Notes under the pieces: generated by a model
Seen by the model: only the letters and a program-made list of their open reading frames with translations
The model's database searches: none
What the model was told of the DNA's origin: nothing
Translations under genes and position numbers: made by a program
Source: Didymella arachidicola
Taxonomy: Eukaryota > Ascomycota > Dothideomycetes > Pleosporales > Didymellaceae
Length of the DNA: 64,000 nucleotides
Assembly: GCA_016630955.3 (NCBI GenBank)
Contig: CM049985.1
Span: forward strand, 62,001 to 126,000
Direction of reading: 5' to 3'
Shown here: positions 23,487 to 34,357 of the stretch, one piece after another
How the letters are laid out: every line of letters begins with the position of its first letter
Numbering within the stretch: the stretch's first letter is position 1

Positions 23487-23831
23487 TCACCCCAAGCTCT
23501 CAAGTGCATCCTGTATATTCATCCATCTGCGCAGCTCCTCGACCAGCGGCCCGATCTCCACCTGATACTCCTCTGCGCTGAAAGCCTTGAAGTCGCGTTT
23601 GAGCATCTGTTCACGGTCATCTTTGTTTTCCGAGCTCGTCTTGTGGGTTGACGCCACGTCGACTCCGTACTCCGAGGGCTCTGCCGTGCTGCTCGAGTCG
23701 TCAGAGACGTCAGAGTGGTCGGGCTGCGATGAAGATGAGGCGTGTGCCATCTTCTGCTTTGCTTTTGCTTTCGCTTTGGATAGCGCACTGACCAGTTTTA
23801 GGGGGAGGTGTTTCGCTTTATCGATGGGCAT
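23487..23831 (-). CDS. small hypothetical protein
   Basis: A single-exon frame of 114 aa from ATG at 23831. The N-terminus is basic (LPLKLVSALSKAKAKAKQK), the middle is Ser/Asp-rich and probably disordered (SSSSQPDHSDVSDDSSST), and the C-terminus looks helical (EYQVEIGPLVEELRRWMN). The composition is unlike a chance frame and the stop is clean, but I recognise no family. Either a short lineage-specific gene or, less likely, a spurious frame. Confidence 0.45.
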   Translation of the reverse strand: MPIDKAKHLPLKLVSALSKAKAKAKQKMAHASSSSQPDHSDVSDDSSSTAEPSEYGVDVASTHKTSSENKDDREQMLKRDFKAFSAEEYQVEIGPLVEELRRWMNIQDALESLG

Positions 23832-24308
23832 TGTGCGGAGGGAATGTTTTGTGGTGGAGTTGAGAGGACAAAAGGCGAGATGTCGTTCTTGGTGTTTTGA
23901 ATGTGCACTGTGGGATGTCTGGGGTGGTGGTGAAAGTGTTTCTTTGTTTGGTGGAGTTGGCGGCGTGAGTGCTCACTTTGCGTTTCTTGATGGGAGAGGG
24001 TGTCACAAAGGGTTGAGTTTGTCGAGGAGCTGATAGGTGATGGGGTTAGGTTTGAGTGGGCGCCGCTGGGCGAAGTGTCATGCAGATTGTAGGAGAACAC
24101 ACAATGTATGTCGCGTCTATTCGCACTCTTGTCAACACCTCTGGGGTAGATGACCTGTGTCTCTTTGAGAGAATCAACTCAGCATATACTTCAGCCGTAT
24201 CGACTGTACTGAGCTTTCACTGTCCGCATTGCTCTGCCTATACTGCCTGCGTGCGCTCAAGCAATCGAGTAAGGCGCAAGCACTCGATATCCTTGAGGTG
24301 CTGAGTGA
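23832..24308. promoter_or_regulatory. divergent intergenic region
   Basis: 477 bp between a minus-strand small hypothetical gene and the plus-strand 765-aa gene. G/T-rich on the plus strand near 23840-24050; no specific motif recognised. Confidence 0.4.
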
Positions 24309-26606
24309 ATGTCACTCAGAGAACCTATCAGCTCGCTTCCTTTCGGTCACGGGATCATTCTCCTCAATGCAAAGCTGAATACTTTCATAAGAGATTCGCG
24401 CGGCCCACCACACGGAACCCTAACTACAACGACCGCGCAACAGTGCGGCTTCAACCTCAACCGAGACAATTGCTTCAACGGCTTCAATCGGCACCACTAC
24501 GCAGGAATGCAGTTGTCTGCCCCGATCAGCCCTATGAGTAGCACTTTCTTCGAAGCAGTCCACACACTTCGTCCATACCCGCGTGTTCGCCCTGTGTCTG
24601 CGCCAATACCCGACACGCACCCACAACGCACTGCCACACCAGACACCGGCCGCTGTTCGGTTCCATCTGATCCAACCATAACGTATCGTCCTGAGTCTCC
24701 GCATCTCTATACGTCCCGGCGGCAGTACGAAGTCGCAACGAGCCGGACATTGGGTTCGCTGGCTCGCCTAGACACCGACATTCCCCGTTCTCCGCACTCT
24801 CCATCGAAGTCACCGACTTTCAGTTCAGTGTCTCCTAGGTCTATACTGGCATGCGCGAAGCAGCTACTGACTCCGCACTCCCCCAAGTCTCCTAAGACAC
24901 CTGGTACGCCTCGGGCAGAGAAGCTCCATGGGACTTTCTGTCGGACGAAGAGCGTGGTGAAGAGCTTTCGTCGGGGTAGTAGAGAGGTTTTTGTCGAGCA
25001 GGAGTTGCGGGACTCGCTCCGTTCGGGATTCTACTCAAAAGATGAGGTGTTGGAGCGCTCTGAGATTTTGGATGAACCGCCTCAAATCGCACCTCTGCGG
25101 CCGGTGTCAAAGTTCCTACCTGGTCTTACTATTCTGGTGCCTGAGAATGACATTGCTGGCGAATTTGTCGTTGAGCACGGCAAGATCGTGTATGACGATA
25201 TCTTCGGTGACTTCAGCGAGAACAGCTCCCATCATAGCCCCGTGGTCGCACCTCTCTGCTCCGTCTCGTCCACTGTCGATTCAACGTCACTGGAGGAAAG
25301 TACTACGATTGAGACCACGGTCTATACAGCGGGTGAGACATCTTTCCACCACACACCTGCCGCGAAACACGACGATGATGTCTTCACTACATCCCGCGAG
25401 ACATCGCACACACAGCGTCACATGACCAGCCTCGCAGCGAGACTGCACAATGCGATGGATCCTGACCGCGGGTGTAAGACACCGTCGGTCAAATGGTCAG
25501 AAGAGGGCTCAGTTCCGTACACTCCATCGCCTTCGCCAAAGCTTCGACACACAGCGTTGAACTCCGCGCGAGGCAAGCAACCCGGATCACTGCGAGTGCA
25601 GTATTCGAACATAGAGACGGCGCCTCCTGTTTCGACCGAGGGTATACCGAAGATGTGGCAACTCAACGAGAGAGAGTCTAAATGTAACTTGCGCGTGGCA
25701 CCCAGCTTGGAGAAGGGTCTCCATGCGGACAACCTGGAGGTTTTTGAGGAGGATGCGACAGCAGCCGCCGCACCAATCGTCCACGTCGAGCCAGACGTCG
25801 TGGAAATCCGGCGTTCAGCGGTGCTTACACCACCTGCGTCGCGAGATCTTGAGGGCTCGGATCAAAAAGAGTCTAACAAGACCTTGATCCCTCCCCCATC
25901 GGTAATCAAGCACCGTCCTGAGCGTGTACCGTCAGGTATGGGGCCAGAGTATGAGGTCTCAACGATGCCCATCGAGATTCTCCACACCATCGTTTTCTCC
26001 GCCGCCTACGGTAACCCAAAGTGCACTGAGCTGGCCTCGGGGCTCTACGAAGCACTCATAGAGTCCGATTCTTCCATCTCATATTGTCAATGGCGCAAGG
26101 AGCGGTTGCTGCAGCAGGCGCATCTCCTGGCTGAGCTGGGGATCTTAGTGCAGTACGGACTACTGCGTGACGAGGTCTTTAACGTGATCCGTGGTCAAAT
26201 CTTCCCGACGGGCATGACAGAGGTGATGAGCAATGTAGACTTCACGAAATACATTCGCAGGGTTGTGAGCGGGCATATATTGGCCGAAGATCGCGCACAG
26301 GAGATCCTCGGACTCGCCATCGACACGAAAGACCAGGGCTTCAAGCAGACTTCTCCCGAGGATGAGGTGTTCTTCCACCGGGAACCATTCAACGAGGCGA
26401 CCTTTGTGTATGATGTTGGCTCTTCTGATGACTGTTACGAGCGTCTTGGCTCGCTGCCTTCGACGGCTGCCACGTTTGAGCACTGGGACCAGCTGCCTCC
26501 ATCGCCAGAGCCAGAGCCGCGTTGGTCATGGTGGCAGTCGCCCTTCGCGTCAAAGATGGCGCAGTTGTTCCATATCGGCTACCTAAAGCCGATGTTACAG
26601 TGGTGA
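24309..26606 (+). CDS. 765-aa protein of unknown function
   Basis: One long intron-free frame. The start could also be at the internal ATG around 24510 (MQLSAPISPMSSTF), since the first 67 residues look less conserved. Residues to about 550 are Pro/Ser/Thr-rich and probably disordered, with SP/TP clusters (RSPHSPSKSPTFSSVSPRS, TPHSPKSPKTPGTPR) that suit proline-directed kinases. The last 220 residues look folded and helical: YEVSTMPIEILHTIVFSAAY, QWRKERLLQQAHLLAELGIL, TKYIRRVVSGHILAEDRA. It ends in a Trp-rich tail (PRWSWWQSPF). No known domain or catalytic motif recognised. Length and the mixed disordered/folded layout make it a real gene; the function is open. Confidence 0.8.
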   Translation: MSLREPISSLPFGHGIILLNAKLNTFIRDSRGPPHGTLTTTTAQQCGFNLNRDNCFNGFNRHHYAGMQLSAPISPMSSTFFEAVHTLRPYPRVRPVSAPIPDTHPQRTATPDTGRCSVPSDPTITYRPESPHLYTSRRQYEVATSRTLGSLARLDTDIPRSPHSPSKSPTFSSVSPRSILACAKQLLTPHSPKSPKTPGTPRAEKLHGTFCRTKSVVKSFRRGSREVFVEQELRDSLRSGFYSKDEVLERSEILDEPPQIAPLRPVSKFLPGLTILVPENDIAGEFVVEHGKIVYDDIFGDFSENSSHHSPVVAPLCSVSSTVDSTSLEESTTIETTVYTAGETSFHHTPAAKHDDDVFTTSRETSHTQRHMTSLAARLHNAMDPDRGCKTPSVKWSEEGSVPYTPSPSPKLRHTALNSARGKQPGSLRVQYSNIETAPPVSTEGIPKMWQLNERESKCNLRVAPSLEKGLHADNLEVFEEDATAAAAPIVHVEPDVVEIRRSAVLTPPASRDLEGSDQKESNKTLIPPPSVIKHRPERVPSGMGPEYEVSTMPIEILHTIVFSAAYGNPKCTELASGLYEALIESDSSISYCQWRKERLLQQAHLLAELGILVQYGLLRDEVFNVIRGQIFPTGMTEVMSNVDFTKYIRRVVSGHILAEDRAQEILGLAIDTKDQGFKQTSPEDEVFFHREPFNEATFVYDVGSSDDCYERLGSLPSTAATFEHWDQLPPSPEPEPRWSWWQSPFASKMAQLFHIGYLKPMLQW

Positions 26607-27317
26607 GATGGTGAATTGGCCACTCACTTGTTCGCGGTGGACGTGTTTCCTTTGTTTGCAGTCATGGGCCATTGAACGATATTGAGAGCATATAGCATAT
26701 CAGTTGTTTTTGGAAAGGAAATCAAAATGATCAAGCTGAGCCCTGATTTTCCTCGAGCCGAGTATGAGTTTATAGCGAGAACGCTACGATGAAGGAGCAT
26801 GTGACACTTGTGGTGTGTAGGCAGTGACGTCACATACAACAAATGGGCAGGTGCTCTGCAGCACAACACCGACTTTACGCGTTCCATCGAGTTGCACTGA
26901 AGTAAGTAGCTCAAAACCTGCTGATGCTGTAGGATTCACGATCGAGCACGCGATCAGGGTCTGGAACTTTGCTAGAGATTGCAACGCGGCTTAAACAAGA
27001 TTGGGACTCTGCGCCATCTGCGTCCAAAGACATGGAGCCGCTACAGCTGCAGCCAATCCATTGGATCGCAGGCAAGGGTTAATTGGCTAAAATAGGCACA
27101 CAATGAATGAACTGCGCCCCGCTGTGACGCTCGTATGGAGTTGTCCCGCGAGCAGACTACCTGTGCGTCGCGGGGTGCCCGCTTGTTGGTAACGAGACAG
27201 AATGACGTAGCAAGATCGTCTACCGCGACTTCTTCATAAGCTCCTGATTAAAGCTCCTTGACCCCAACTTCACCTACTGAAACTCATAAACACTAAAGAT
27301 ACCCACTACACAGAAAA
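26607..27317. promoter_or_regulatory. promoter region of the hydrophilic stress-type protein
   Basis: 711 bp upstream of the gene at 27318. It includes a perfect CRE-like TGACGTCA at 26825-26832 and a half-site TGACGTAG at 27203. I see no STRE (AGGGG/CCCCT) in the last 250 bp. Confidence 0.45.
26825..26832. promoter_or_regulatory. CRE-like palindrome TGACGTCA
   Basis: An exact bZIP/ATF-type eight-mer 486 bp before the ATG of the hydrophilic protein gene. ATF/CRE factors drive stress genes in fungi, which would fit, but a single match can be chance. Confidence 0.35.
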
Positions 27318-28479
27318 ATGGAGACCATTAGCAACATTGCGTCCACTGCGACATCGACGGTGTCGAACCTCATCTACGGCAACCAGGACACAGCTACCAA
27401 GACCAATGAGACCGCGGGCAAGGAGCCTGTCTCCGGCCAGACTGGCAAGGGTACCGTCGACGAGCCCTACGACCAGGGCAACTCTGGTGAGTGCAACAGC
27501 AAGGCAGACGAGCGTCTGAAATGGTGCATGCTAACAGCAGCTTGCAGAGGTTGCTCTTGACAAGAACACCACCTCCACAGGCATCGACTCCACAACGGTC
27601 AGCGAGCCCAGCGGCTCCATTCAGAAGCCCGAGGACCTGATCAAGGCCTACAACAACGAGGCTGGCGATGCGGCCACATCCACGGCCACAGGCTCCAGCG
27701 CTACAGGCATTACAGACAAGGCCGGCGTGACCGATCAGGTCTGGAAGCCTACGGATGTCGACGCTGTCAAGCCTTCTGTCACCGACCCCGCTGCTGCCCC
27801 TGAGACTGGCGTTGGCGCCGAGAGCTCCACAGCTGGCAAGGACACTCTCTGGAGGGGCGTAGATGCCTACAAGGAGAACTCGTCCTCCGGCCCCGACGCT
27901 GGCACTGGCGTCAAGCCTCTCGAGCCAGCATCGACCTCGACTGGTTCCACCATCACTGGCACCAAACCTACCCGTCTCACCTCTGGGGAATCGACCACTG
28001 GTGGGCCTAAGGGCGAAGTTAATGCCGAGCCCAAGAACTACTCCATTGGTGACCTGACCAGTGGCAAGGAGACTCCTCCTAAGCCTGTTGGTGACAACAC
28101 TACCTCTACCACGTCCAACACGGAGCCCAATTCTAGTGAGTCAGCCATCAGTCCTCCCGACCTGAGCAACACCTCCCCTGGAGAGAAGCCAAACTACAGT
28201 GCGGATACTCACGAGCCCACGCCCAACTCCGGCGGTAGGTGGACGCATAAGGTCGGGAGTGTACTGACCAAAGCTGACGGTGTAGCAGGTCTTGTTGGTG
28301 AGAGGGCCGGCCACGGTGGACCAACGTCTGCCGTCGAGCACTCTCAACAGGGAATTGCAGGCGAAAAGAAGTCTTCTTCGATTCCACCCTCGGGGGATGA
28401 TGAGGAGAAGAGCGGCAAGATGGATAAGCTGAAGGACAAGCTCAAGAACAAGCTCCACATTGGCTCCAAGGACCACTAG
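27318..28479 (+). CDS. hydrophilic, probably disordered stress-type protein
   Basis: Exons 27318-27486, 27548-28234 and 28289-28479 give 348 aa. The start METISNIASTATSTVSNLIYG and the block GKEPVSGQTGKGTVDEPYDQ occur in a widespread family of fungal hydrophilic proteins often labelled only as hypothetical. The long middle is Thr/Ser/Gly/Pro/Lys-rich with no Cys and few hydrophobics. The end is a Lys-rich amphipathic repeat (KMDKLKDKLKNKLHIGSK), similar in feel to dehydrin/LEA K-rich segments. The second intron (54 nt, multiple of three, no stop) is supported by GTAGGT, a GCTGAC branch and GCAG; retaining it would add 18 residues. A protective role in stress is inferred from composition only. 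Confidence 0.8.
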
Positions 28480-28835
28480 ACGTCGTGTTGAGGTGCTGAA
28501 AAGCAGATGAATGACGATGAACGATGATGATACCACCACGGGAGTTTTGAGGCGGCATGCGATATGTAGGATACCCTTTAGCTGCGTGTAATGAAATGCT
28601 TGCAATCCAATCTCGGTCTCTCTCGTGTTCTCGAGTGATGGTCGCGATAGCGGAGATGAGGCTCATTTTGAGGGTTTCGCGGGGGGCGGCCCCTTTGTGC
28701 TGTGATTGGGCGACCGTTATTGTCGCTGCCGTAGTCATTCTTTGGCGCAAGGGGCCGCATAGAAGATCTCGCGACTTGATGTAGACGGAAACCGTTCACC
28801 ACACGTCTCGCTCAGCTGCCACGCACGCCGGCAAG
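28480..28835. other. intergenic
   Basis: 356 bp covering the 3' UTR of the hydrophilic protein gene and the promoter of the DUF3431 gene. Nothing specific recognised. Confidence 0.5.
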
Positions 28836-30086
28836 ATGCCTCGCCTCTCAGCGCGCAACGTCATCGTCGTCGTCAACATTGTGCTGCTCACGGCGCTCCT
28901 CATCCACCTCAAGGACGTCTTCTGGGAGCGCGGCGCATCGAGCGGCGCCAGCTCCCTCTTCGGCGGCGGCGACGACGAGGAATGGGACTACGGCAACGTC
29001 GACGACCGCGATGCGGTGCTGGGCCTCAACGGCATCAAGAGCGACAACGACTTCCGCAGCAAGGAGGGCAAAAAGCTGCAGGTCAACGGCGCCGTCGCGT
29101 CGAGTCTGGTCGGCCAGCAGAAGGAGAAGAAGAAGCGGACCACGGCGGTGGTGGTGGCGAGCCAGGCCAGCGAGAACGCGACGTGGATCGCCGAGGCGTT
29201 TCCGCACTGGGAGCAGAATGTGTACCGTGTCGACGACCCCAAGGCGAAGTTGACGGTGCCGAGGAATAAGGGGAGGGAGAGCATGGTATATTTGACGTGG
29301 GTCCCCTTTACCACCGCACTCTACAGCTACTTCACAGCATCGCAAAGCCCTAACAAGCCCAGCTACATCATCGACAACTACGACGCCCTCCCCGACAACA
29401 TCCTCTTCATCCACCCCAACCGCTACCAGTGGCACAACGACGACCCCGACTACGACGGCCTGCCCATGCTGCGCCGCCTGCAGCTCCCCTTCGTCGAGGA
29501 ACAGGGCTACGTCAACATCCGCTGCGCGTGGTCGCTCGGCTGCCCCGCCGAGATCAAGCCCCTGGCCGAAGAGGGCGAGCACAGAGAGGCCGTGCATGCC
29601 GGCGGCGACTACAAGAAGGCCTTCCAGACGCTGTTCCCGGACAAGGAGGTACCCAAGGAGGTGGGCGTGAGTTGCTGTGCGCAGTTTGCAGCGACCAAGG
29701 AGAAGATCAGGGAGAGGAAGAAGAGCGAGTATCAGCGGTACAGACAGTGGCTCATGGATACCGAACTGGGCGATAGTATCAGTGGGAGGATTCTAGAGTA
29801 CTCGTGGCACAGTAAGTTAGTTCCAGACCTCCGAAAAGCATAAAGCTGACGTCTACGAGTGGTGTTTGGCAAGGAGCCTGTTCACTGCCCCAGCGCGCAG
29901 GAGTGCTACTGCAAAGTCTTCGGTCTCTGCCACTTGGAGTGCAGAGACGCTGGTAGTTGCGAAGGCCGGTACATACTGCCGCCTTACGCGAGTCTGCCGC
30001 AAGGCTGGCCTTTTGTTGGCTGGAAGGGCGAGCCTAGGAAGAGGATGGGACCTGAAGAGGGATGGTTTACCTCCAAGGACACTTGA
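28836..30086 (+). CDS. DUF3431 family type II membrane protein
   Basis: Exons 28836-29297, 29364-29811 and 29860-30086 give 378 aa. A short basic N-terminus is followed by one transmembrane segment (VIVVVNIVLLTALLIHL, about residues 9-25), so the bulk probably faces the secretory lumen. The DUF3431 core is clear: WIAEAFPHWEQNVYRVDDP, LTVPRNKGRESMVYLTYIID, NYDALPDNILFIHPNRYQWH, EQGYVNIRCAWSLGCP and a Cys-rich end (CPSAQECYCKVFGLCHLEC). This family looks glycosyltransferase-like in layout, but no activity is established to my knowledge. Intron 1 (66 nt, multiple of three, stop-free) must be removed to join VYLT to YIIDNYDALPD; its branch is CTAAC. Intron 2 is 48 nt with donor GTAAGT. Confidence 0.9.
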
Positions 30087-31329
30087 GCCTGCTACTGGAC
30101 CGCCCGTCGGCTCGGATAGTAGGCAGGCGAAGAAGAGCTGGAAGCTTGGGATTAACCGCTCTGTCCTGTTGATCCGGACTTCAGGATCAAGAGCTCCCCG
30201 GCCTTGCGCATGGTGTTGGTTACTTGAGCTCGGCATGCCTTGGACCAACCTGTGCGTGCAAATGCTTGCTAACACCGCGCCTCGACGTCTCGAAGCAACC
30301 AGCTTGAGCTCAGCGAATGCCACAACAGTCGCTTTCACCACCACCGATGCTGCTTGCCGGAAGCATACTCCTCACTTCTTCCCTTTTAAGCCTGATATCG
30401 ATAATAAGCGTACGGACTGCGGATAGCGCTAACATCGGTCCGGTCCCCATCGGTGCGCTGCAAGGCTGGACTGTCGTTGGTACGTACATGGCCTACCAAG
30501 CGAAAATAAGTAGCTAGGTGTATCTTTGGCCCGGACGCCGTTCAACCGCTGTCAAATCGGTTATTGCGGTTCGCGCAACAGCTCGTCCGGCTGCACAAGG
30601 CTTGCCAGACACCCTAAGGCGGGCCAGATTCAAACCTTGCGGCTTGTGCTGAGTTCGCACAGTCGTTACGCGTGCACTGCCTCGTTTTCCTGTACTATGC
30701 TCGCACGAGCTGCTACATACGTTACGGCTTCTGGACCTGGGCATCTGCCACTGAACGGTTGGACTATCTTCAAACTACGCGGCTACACGAATGTCTCCAC
30801 GTCACAATTGGAGTACGAGGCCATGTCCGCGTAACGACACATCTCATTGGCGTGGAAGAATGTTGGAAGTCATTAGTAGTGGAAGCATACTCGAAAACGA
30901 TACGAATAGTACGATCTAGCCAGGTACATGATACTGGGACTTATCCCGCTTCCCTGCTGTCAGCCTATTCGCCAATGTAGCTACATTTCTCAAGAAGTTA
31001 GAGTTCAAATGAAATTGACCTTGATTAGGGCAAAGGGCACTGAGTGGCTGCATGATGGTATATACTCCACACCTGCAGGCGCATGTCACGCAGCATACAG
31101 GAGTGCACCGCGGATGCAGCACGGAATCGGCTTGAAATGGCCAATGTTGAGCATTGTAGGCTGATGCCACAGCCTTGTTAGTCAGGACAAAGTACCGTAT
31201 GCATATGGCAGAACCAAGGCACAGCAGCCAAGCAAGAATGCCACCCACACAGCGCACCACGCTTCATTCCAGTGATCATATCATCACGGTGCAGCATTCG
31301 AAATTGCAGCTTGATGCTTCAGTGGAGCG

Positions 31330-31369
31330 GCATGGGCACGCGAGGCTGAGACGAACCCAGCATGGGCAC
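31330..31369 (+). repeat. 10-bp direct repeat, 30-bp spacing
   Basis: GCATGGGCAC occurs at 31330-31339 and again at 31360-31369, start to start exactly 30 bp (about three helical turns). It sits just upstream of the CCAAT pair, about 650 bp before the F-box gene ATG. A paired factor-binding site is possible. Confidence 0.6.
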
Positions 31370-31378
31370 ATCGTGCGA

Positions 31379-31401
31379 CCAATAGCGCGGCCTTTGATTG
31401 G
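31379..31401. promoter_or_regulatory. inverted pair of CCAAT boxes
   Basis: CCAAT at 31379-31383 and its complement ATTGG at 31397-31401, 18 bp apart. CCAAT is the HAP/CBC complex site. The pair lies about 610 bp before the F-box start, rather far unless the transcript has a long leader. Confidence 0.35.
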
Positions 31402-32008
31402 CTTAATCTTGCAGAGCCTCATACTTTCCATTGATCACCGGTCATTTTTGACCACGTCGGCCGTCACCTGCTCTTTAAACACCACTCATACTATCGTCAC
31501 TCTTAGCTTCTCTGACAAAGCCCGCTGTTGTCGTGATCCGCTCCGCAACGAAGAAAAGAGCCTCATCTTCATCATCGACTGCGCCTTCTGTGTCGCGCGT
31601 TCAAGCTACCAAGAATGCCTCAGCCTGATGCGCCATGACGGAAGCGGACTCAGGTTCCGGAACTTCCTTCTGCTTGTGTCATGTCATGCTCCTTGCGCTA
31701 TACGGCAAGACTATTTTGTCGGCGCCCTTGCCAAGTTGGTCCCCAGGTATCCCAACATACCGCTCGCAGAGCCTCATCGGAGCCGGAGCCGCGAGTAACA
31801 TATATTCAACGCAGACCAAAAACTTCAAACACCAAACCCGACTCAAATCCGTATGGATCGGTCTCACTACCAACCTTTTATCTTCTTTTCTCACCCCTGG
31901 CACAGTGTACATCTCATGCTCGGATAGTGACAATTTCCTGAATTCTTTACTCTGTATTATCTTGGTCCGGGTATCTTCCTAGCGTCAGCACTGTGCCAGG
32001 GACCGCAG

Positions 32009-33951
32009 ATGACCGTCTTCGAGGATTTCCCTTACGATGTCGTTTTCGAGCTTAGTAGATTCCTCAATCTTGAAGATGTTGTGCATCTATCGCAAACATG
32101 TCGCCAATTGAGGACATTAATCTTCAGTAACGATCAGGTCGCCAGGCAGGTAGTCAAAGTGAGTGTCACAGGGGCATAGTTGACTTCAAACGTCTGACCA
32201 ATATCACACAGACGCACCACCTTTATACAAGCGAAGCAACAGAAGCCCAGCGCGGAACAGCGACATACAGGCAAGCTCTATATTCTATATACGAAAGACG
32301 CCACGCTTTCCTTGATGCGAGGCCGTTTTCTGCGCAAGTTATTGGAGAAGGACACTCCTTCCTTTATCGCTGCGGAGTACTGTGCGTGCAACGAGAGAAT
32401 TCGATCACTGTCACGGATGTGCGATCTGCAACGCCTAGCAGTGAGTTTAATCTTGGTGAAATACTACTTAATCGCCGGGAAGAACATTACGGCGACAGCT
32501 TTGAGATGCTGTATTACAATGACGATCTCCTCGCGGTTCTCGTCGTGACGTATGAGCACGCGAGCAACGAGGGTGAGCCGCAGGAGAGATTCATCGCTCT
32601 TACGAAAACAGCCCCTGGTCTGACCGACAAAGAGCGTATCATCAGAATAGTCTCCATCGGGCCGGCAGCAGACAGCTGTAAGTTGTTCGTTCGCCACACT
32701 TTAAAGTATATGTATTTCGGTCTTCACAATACCCCAGGAAGGGATGGGCATCGCAAGTGGGTGATCAAGGGCTGCTCACTGGATCCGGATCATCCTGATA
32801 ACGATGTCTGGATCAATCCACCGCTTCTCATCGAAGACTTTCATGGCAACGATGTCGGATCGACTGTCGCCTTTGAGATACACGATGGGTATTTCTACGC
32901 AGTTTCCAACCAGGGCACTTATGAGGTCGAAGAAGTCGACTGGACCTCTTTCTACCACTGCGTCAGGTTTCCTCTCGACAACAACGCTGAAGAGGCGTTA
33001 CAGAGAGACACACGTGTCTACCGTCGACAACATGCCGAAGGTGCTATTCACGATTCTTGGACCGACCTCACGCTACAACCGGATGAGAAAACCAACCAAC
33101 TATATGTCGTCGAATCAAGGCGAGAATGGATGGGCTCAACCTCGAAACAGGCAAGAACCTTTTACGCCTCGAAAATCCAGTTCCCCACGCTTGCGTCTGA
33201 GGACCATATAAGCGGCCTGAGCAACAGCGTACCAGAGCCTCGTCCACTGCCAGAAAACGACATTCTAACCACCCTCCTCGACTCATCCCACAACGCAAAC
33301 TACATGCCCACACCCTCCCAATACAGCTGGTCGCGGCACCCCGAATTCCCCACCTACACCAGAAGCCCCTTCACACTCGCAGCAACAAAATTCAGGGCAT
33401 ACAACTTCCCCAGCTCGACCTTCATCGACCTCGTCGAAGACGAAACCTGCTGCCAACGCTCACCACCATCAAACCCCTGTCTCCGCCTGCGCATGGGCAG
33501 CCGCCGCGTCGCTCCATCCGACGCCATCTTCTCAGCCCACGAGAAAGGGAAACAACCAGCTATACACATCACCCCCACTGACCCCCCGTTCGAGAACAAC
33601 CCCTACATAGACCACACACGCTACCGCTACCCCCCCATCACAATGTGGCCCCCTCCTCGCGCAAGCTGCCCCTGCGCCGCGCACCTGCACAGTATCATGA
33701 ACCCCGCGTCAGCATCCGCACAGGCTTGGGGCCGCAGACGCATCGACGCCGTGTCCGACGAGCGCAGTGTCGTGTACATGGTCAGATCCAGCGGCGCGAG
33801 CGCACTGGGGACTATTGTGTTCGTTGACTTTGGGCGGTCTGGGGCTGCGTCGCGAGATGGGCGTGGGATGCGCTGGGAGCGGTACATTGGCCAGGATGTA
33901 AGGTGCATGAGTGGAATGTGTTCGGGATTGGAAGGCGAGGCGGCGTTGTGA
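32009..33951 (+). CDS. F-box protein
   Basis: Exons 32009-32158 and 32212-33951, joined by a 53-nt GT-AG intron with a CTGAC branch, give 629 aa. The first exon is almost exactly the F-box: FEDFPYDVVFELSRFLNLED and VVHLSQTCRQLRTLIFSND, the Skp1-binding helix bundle of SCF E3 ligases. The rest has no repeats that I recognise (no WD40 or LRR) but looks folded to about residue 330: YGDSFEMLYYNDDLLAVLVV, FEIHDGYFYAVSNQGTYEVE. This beta-rich section could be a substrate-binding domain. The C-terminal third is Pro/Ser-rich with several Cys. Substrate unknown. Confidence 0.88.
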
Positions 33952-34357
33952 GTGATGGGGTGAGCGCTGATGAAGGCGCTTGAGCCTCGTTGGGCGGACT
34001 GCGTTGGTGAGCGTTGATGCGCACTGGCTTTGCCTGCTGTTGGGCTGCCGTGCAGGATAGCACGGCTTGTTGGTGTCAGGGTATAAAGGACGTCGGGTCC
34101 GGGTCGTGAGGCTGAGTTCTGCGAGTGAGGCTCACAAGGCTAGGTGATGAGCGGCAATTGCGCGTAGTGCGCTTCTGGTTTTTGATATTAAAGGGAAGAG
34201 CATCATGTTACAAAGCTCGTTGCACGCCTATGCATGAACGCCCCGAACCATGCGCGTCCCTGTGGCTTACTCGATTATGTTGGTGATCATGTACTTTTCA
34301 TTCGTTATTTGTGTACTTAAAAGTGACCAAACACCGTCGTCAATCTCGCCAACTCAT
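33952..34357. terminator. convergent 3' region, F-box gene / phospholipase D
   Basis: 406 bp between two convergent stop codons, so it must hold both polyadenylation regions. No motif was singled out. Confidence 0.4.

Larger units (their letters stand above)
30087..32008. other. gene-free interval with F-box gene promoter
   Basis: 1.9 kb without a supported gene. Features seen are a 10-bp direct repeat (31330 and 31360) and two inverted CCAAT motifs near 31379-31401. The 207-codon frame at 31175-31798 is Ser/His/Arg/Cys-rich and has no domain, so I treat it as chance. Confidence 0.55.

Noticed and set aside
28848..29597. 249-codon minus-strand frame opposite the DUF3431 gene
   Set aside because: It is the antisense of a GC-rich real exon; its Val/Ala/Glu/Asp runs mirror codon bias on the other strand.
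30505..30680. tRNA-like run containing GGTTCGCGCAAC and GATTCAAACC
   Set aside because: I could not fold a cloverleaf with a matching acceptor stem around these strings.
31175..31798. 207-codon plus-strand frame before the F-box gene
   Set aside because: Composition is random (His, Ser, Cys, Arg), the first codon is not an ATG and there is no domain; it overlaps promoter-like CCAAT motifs.
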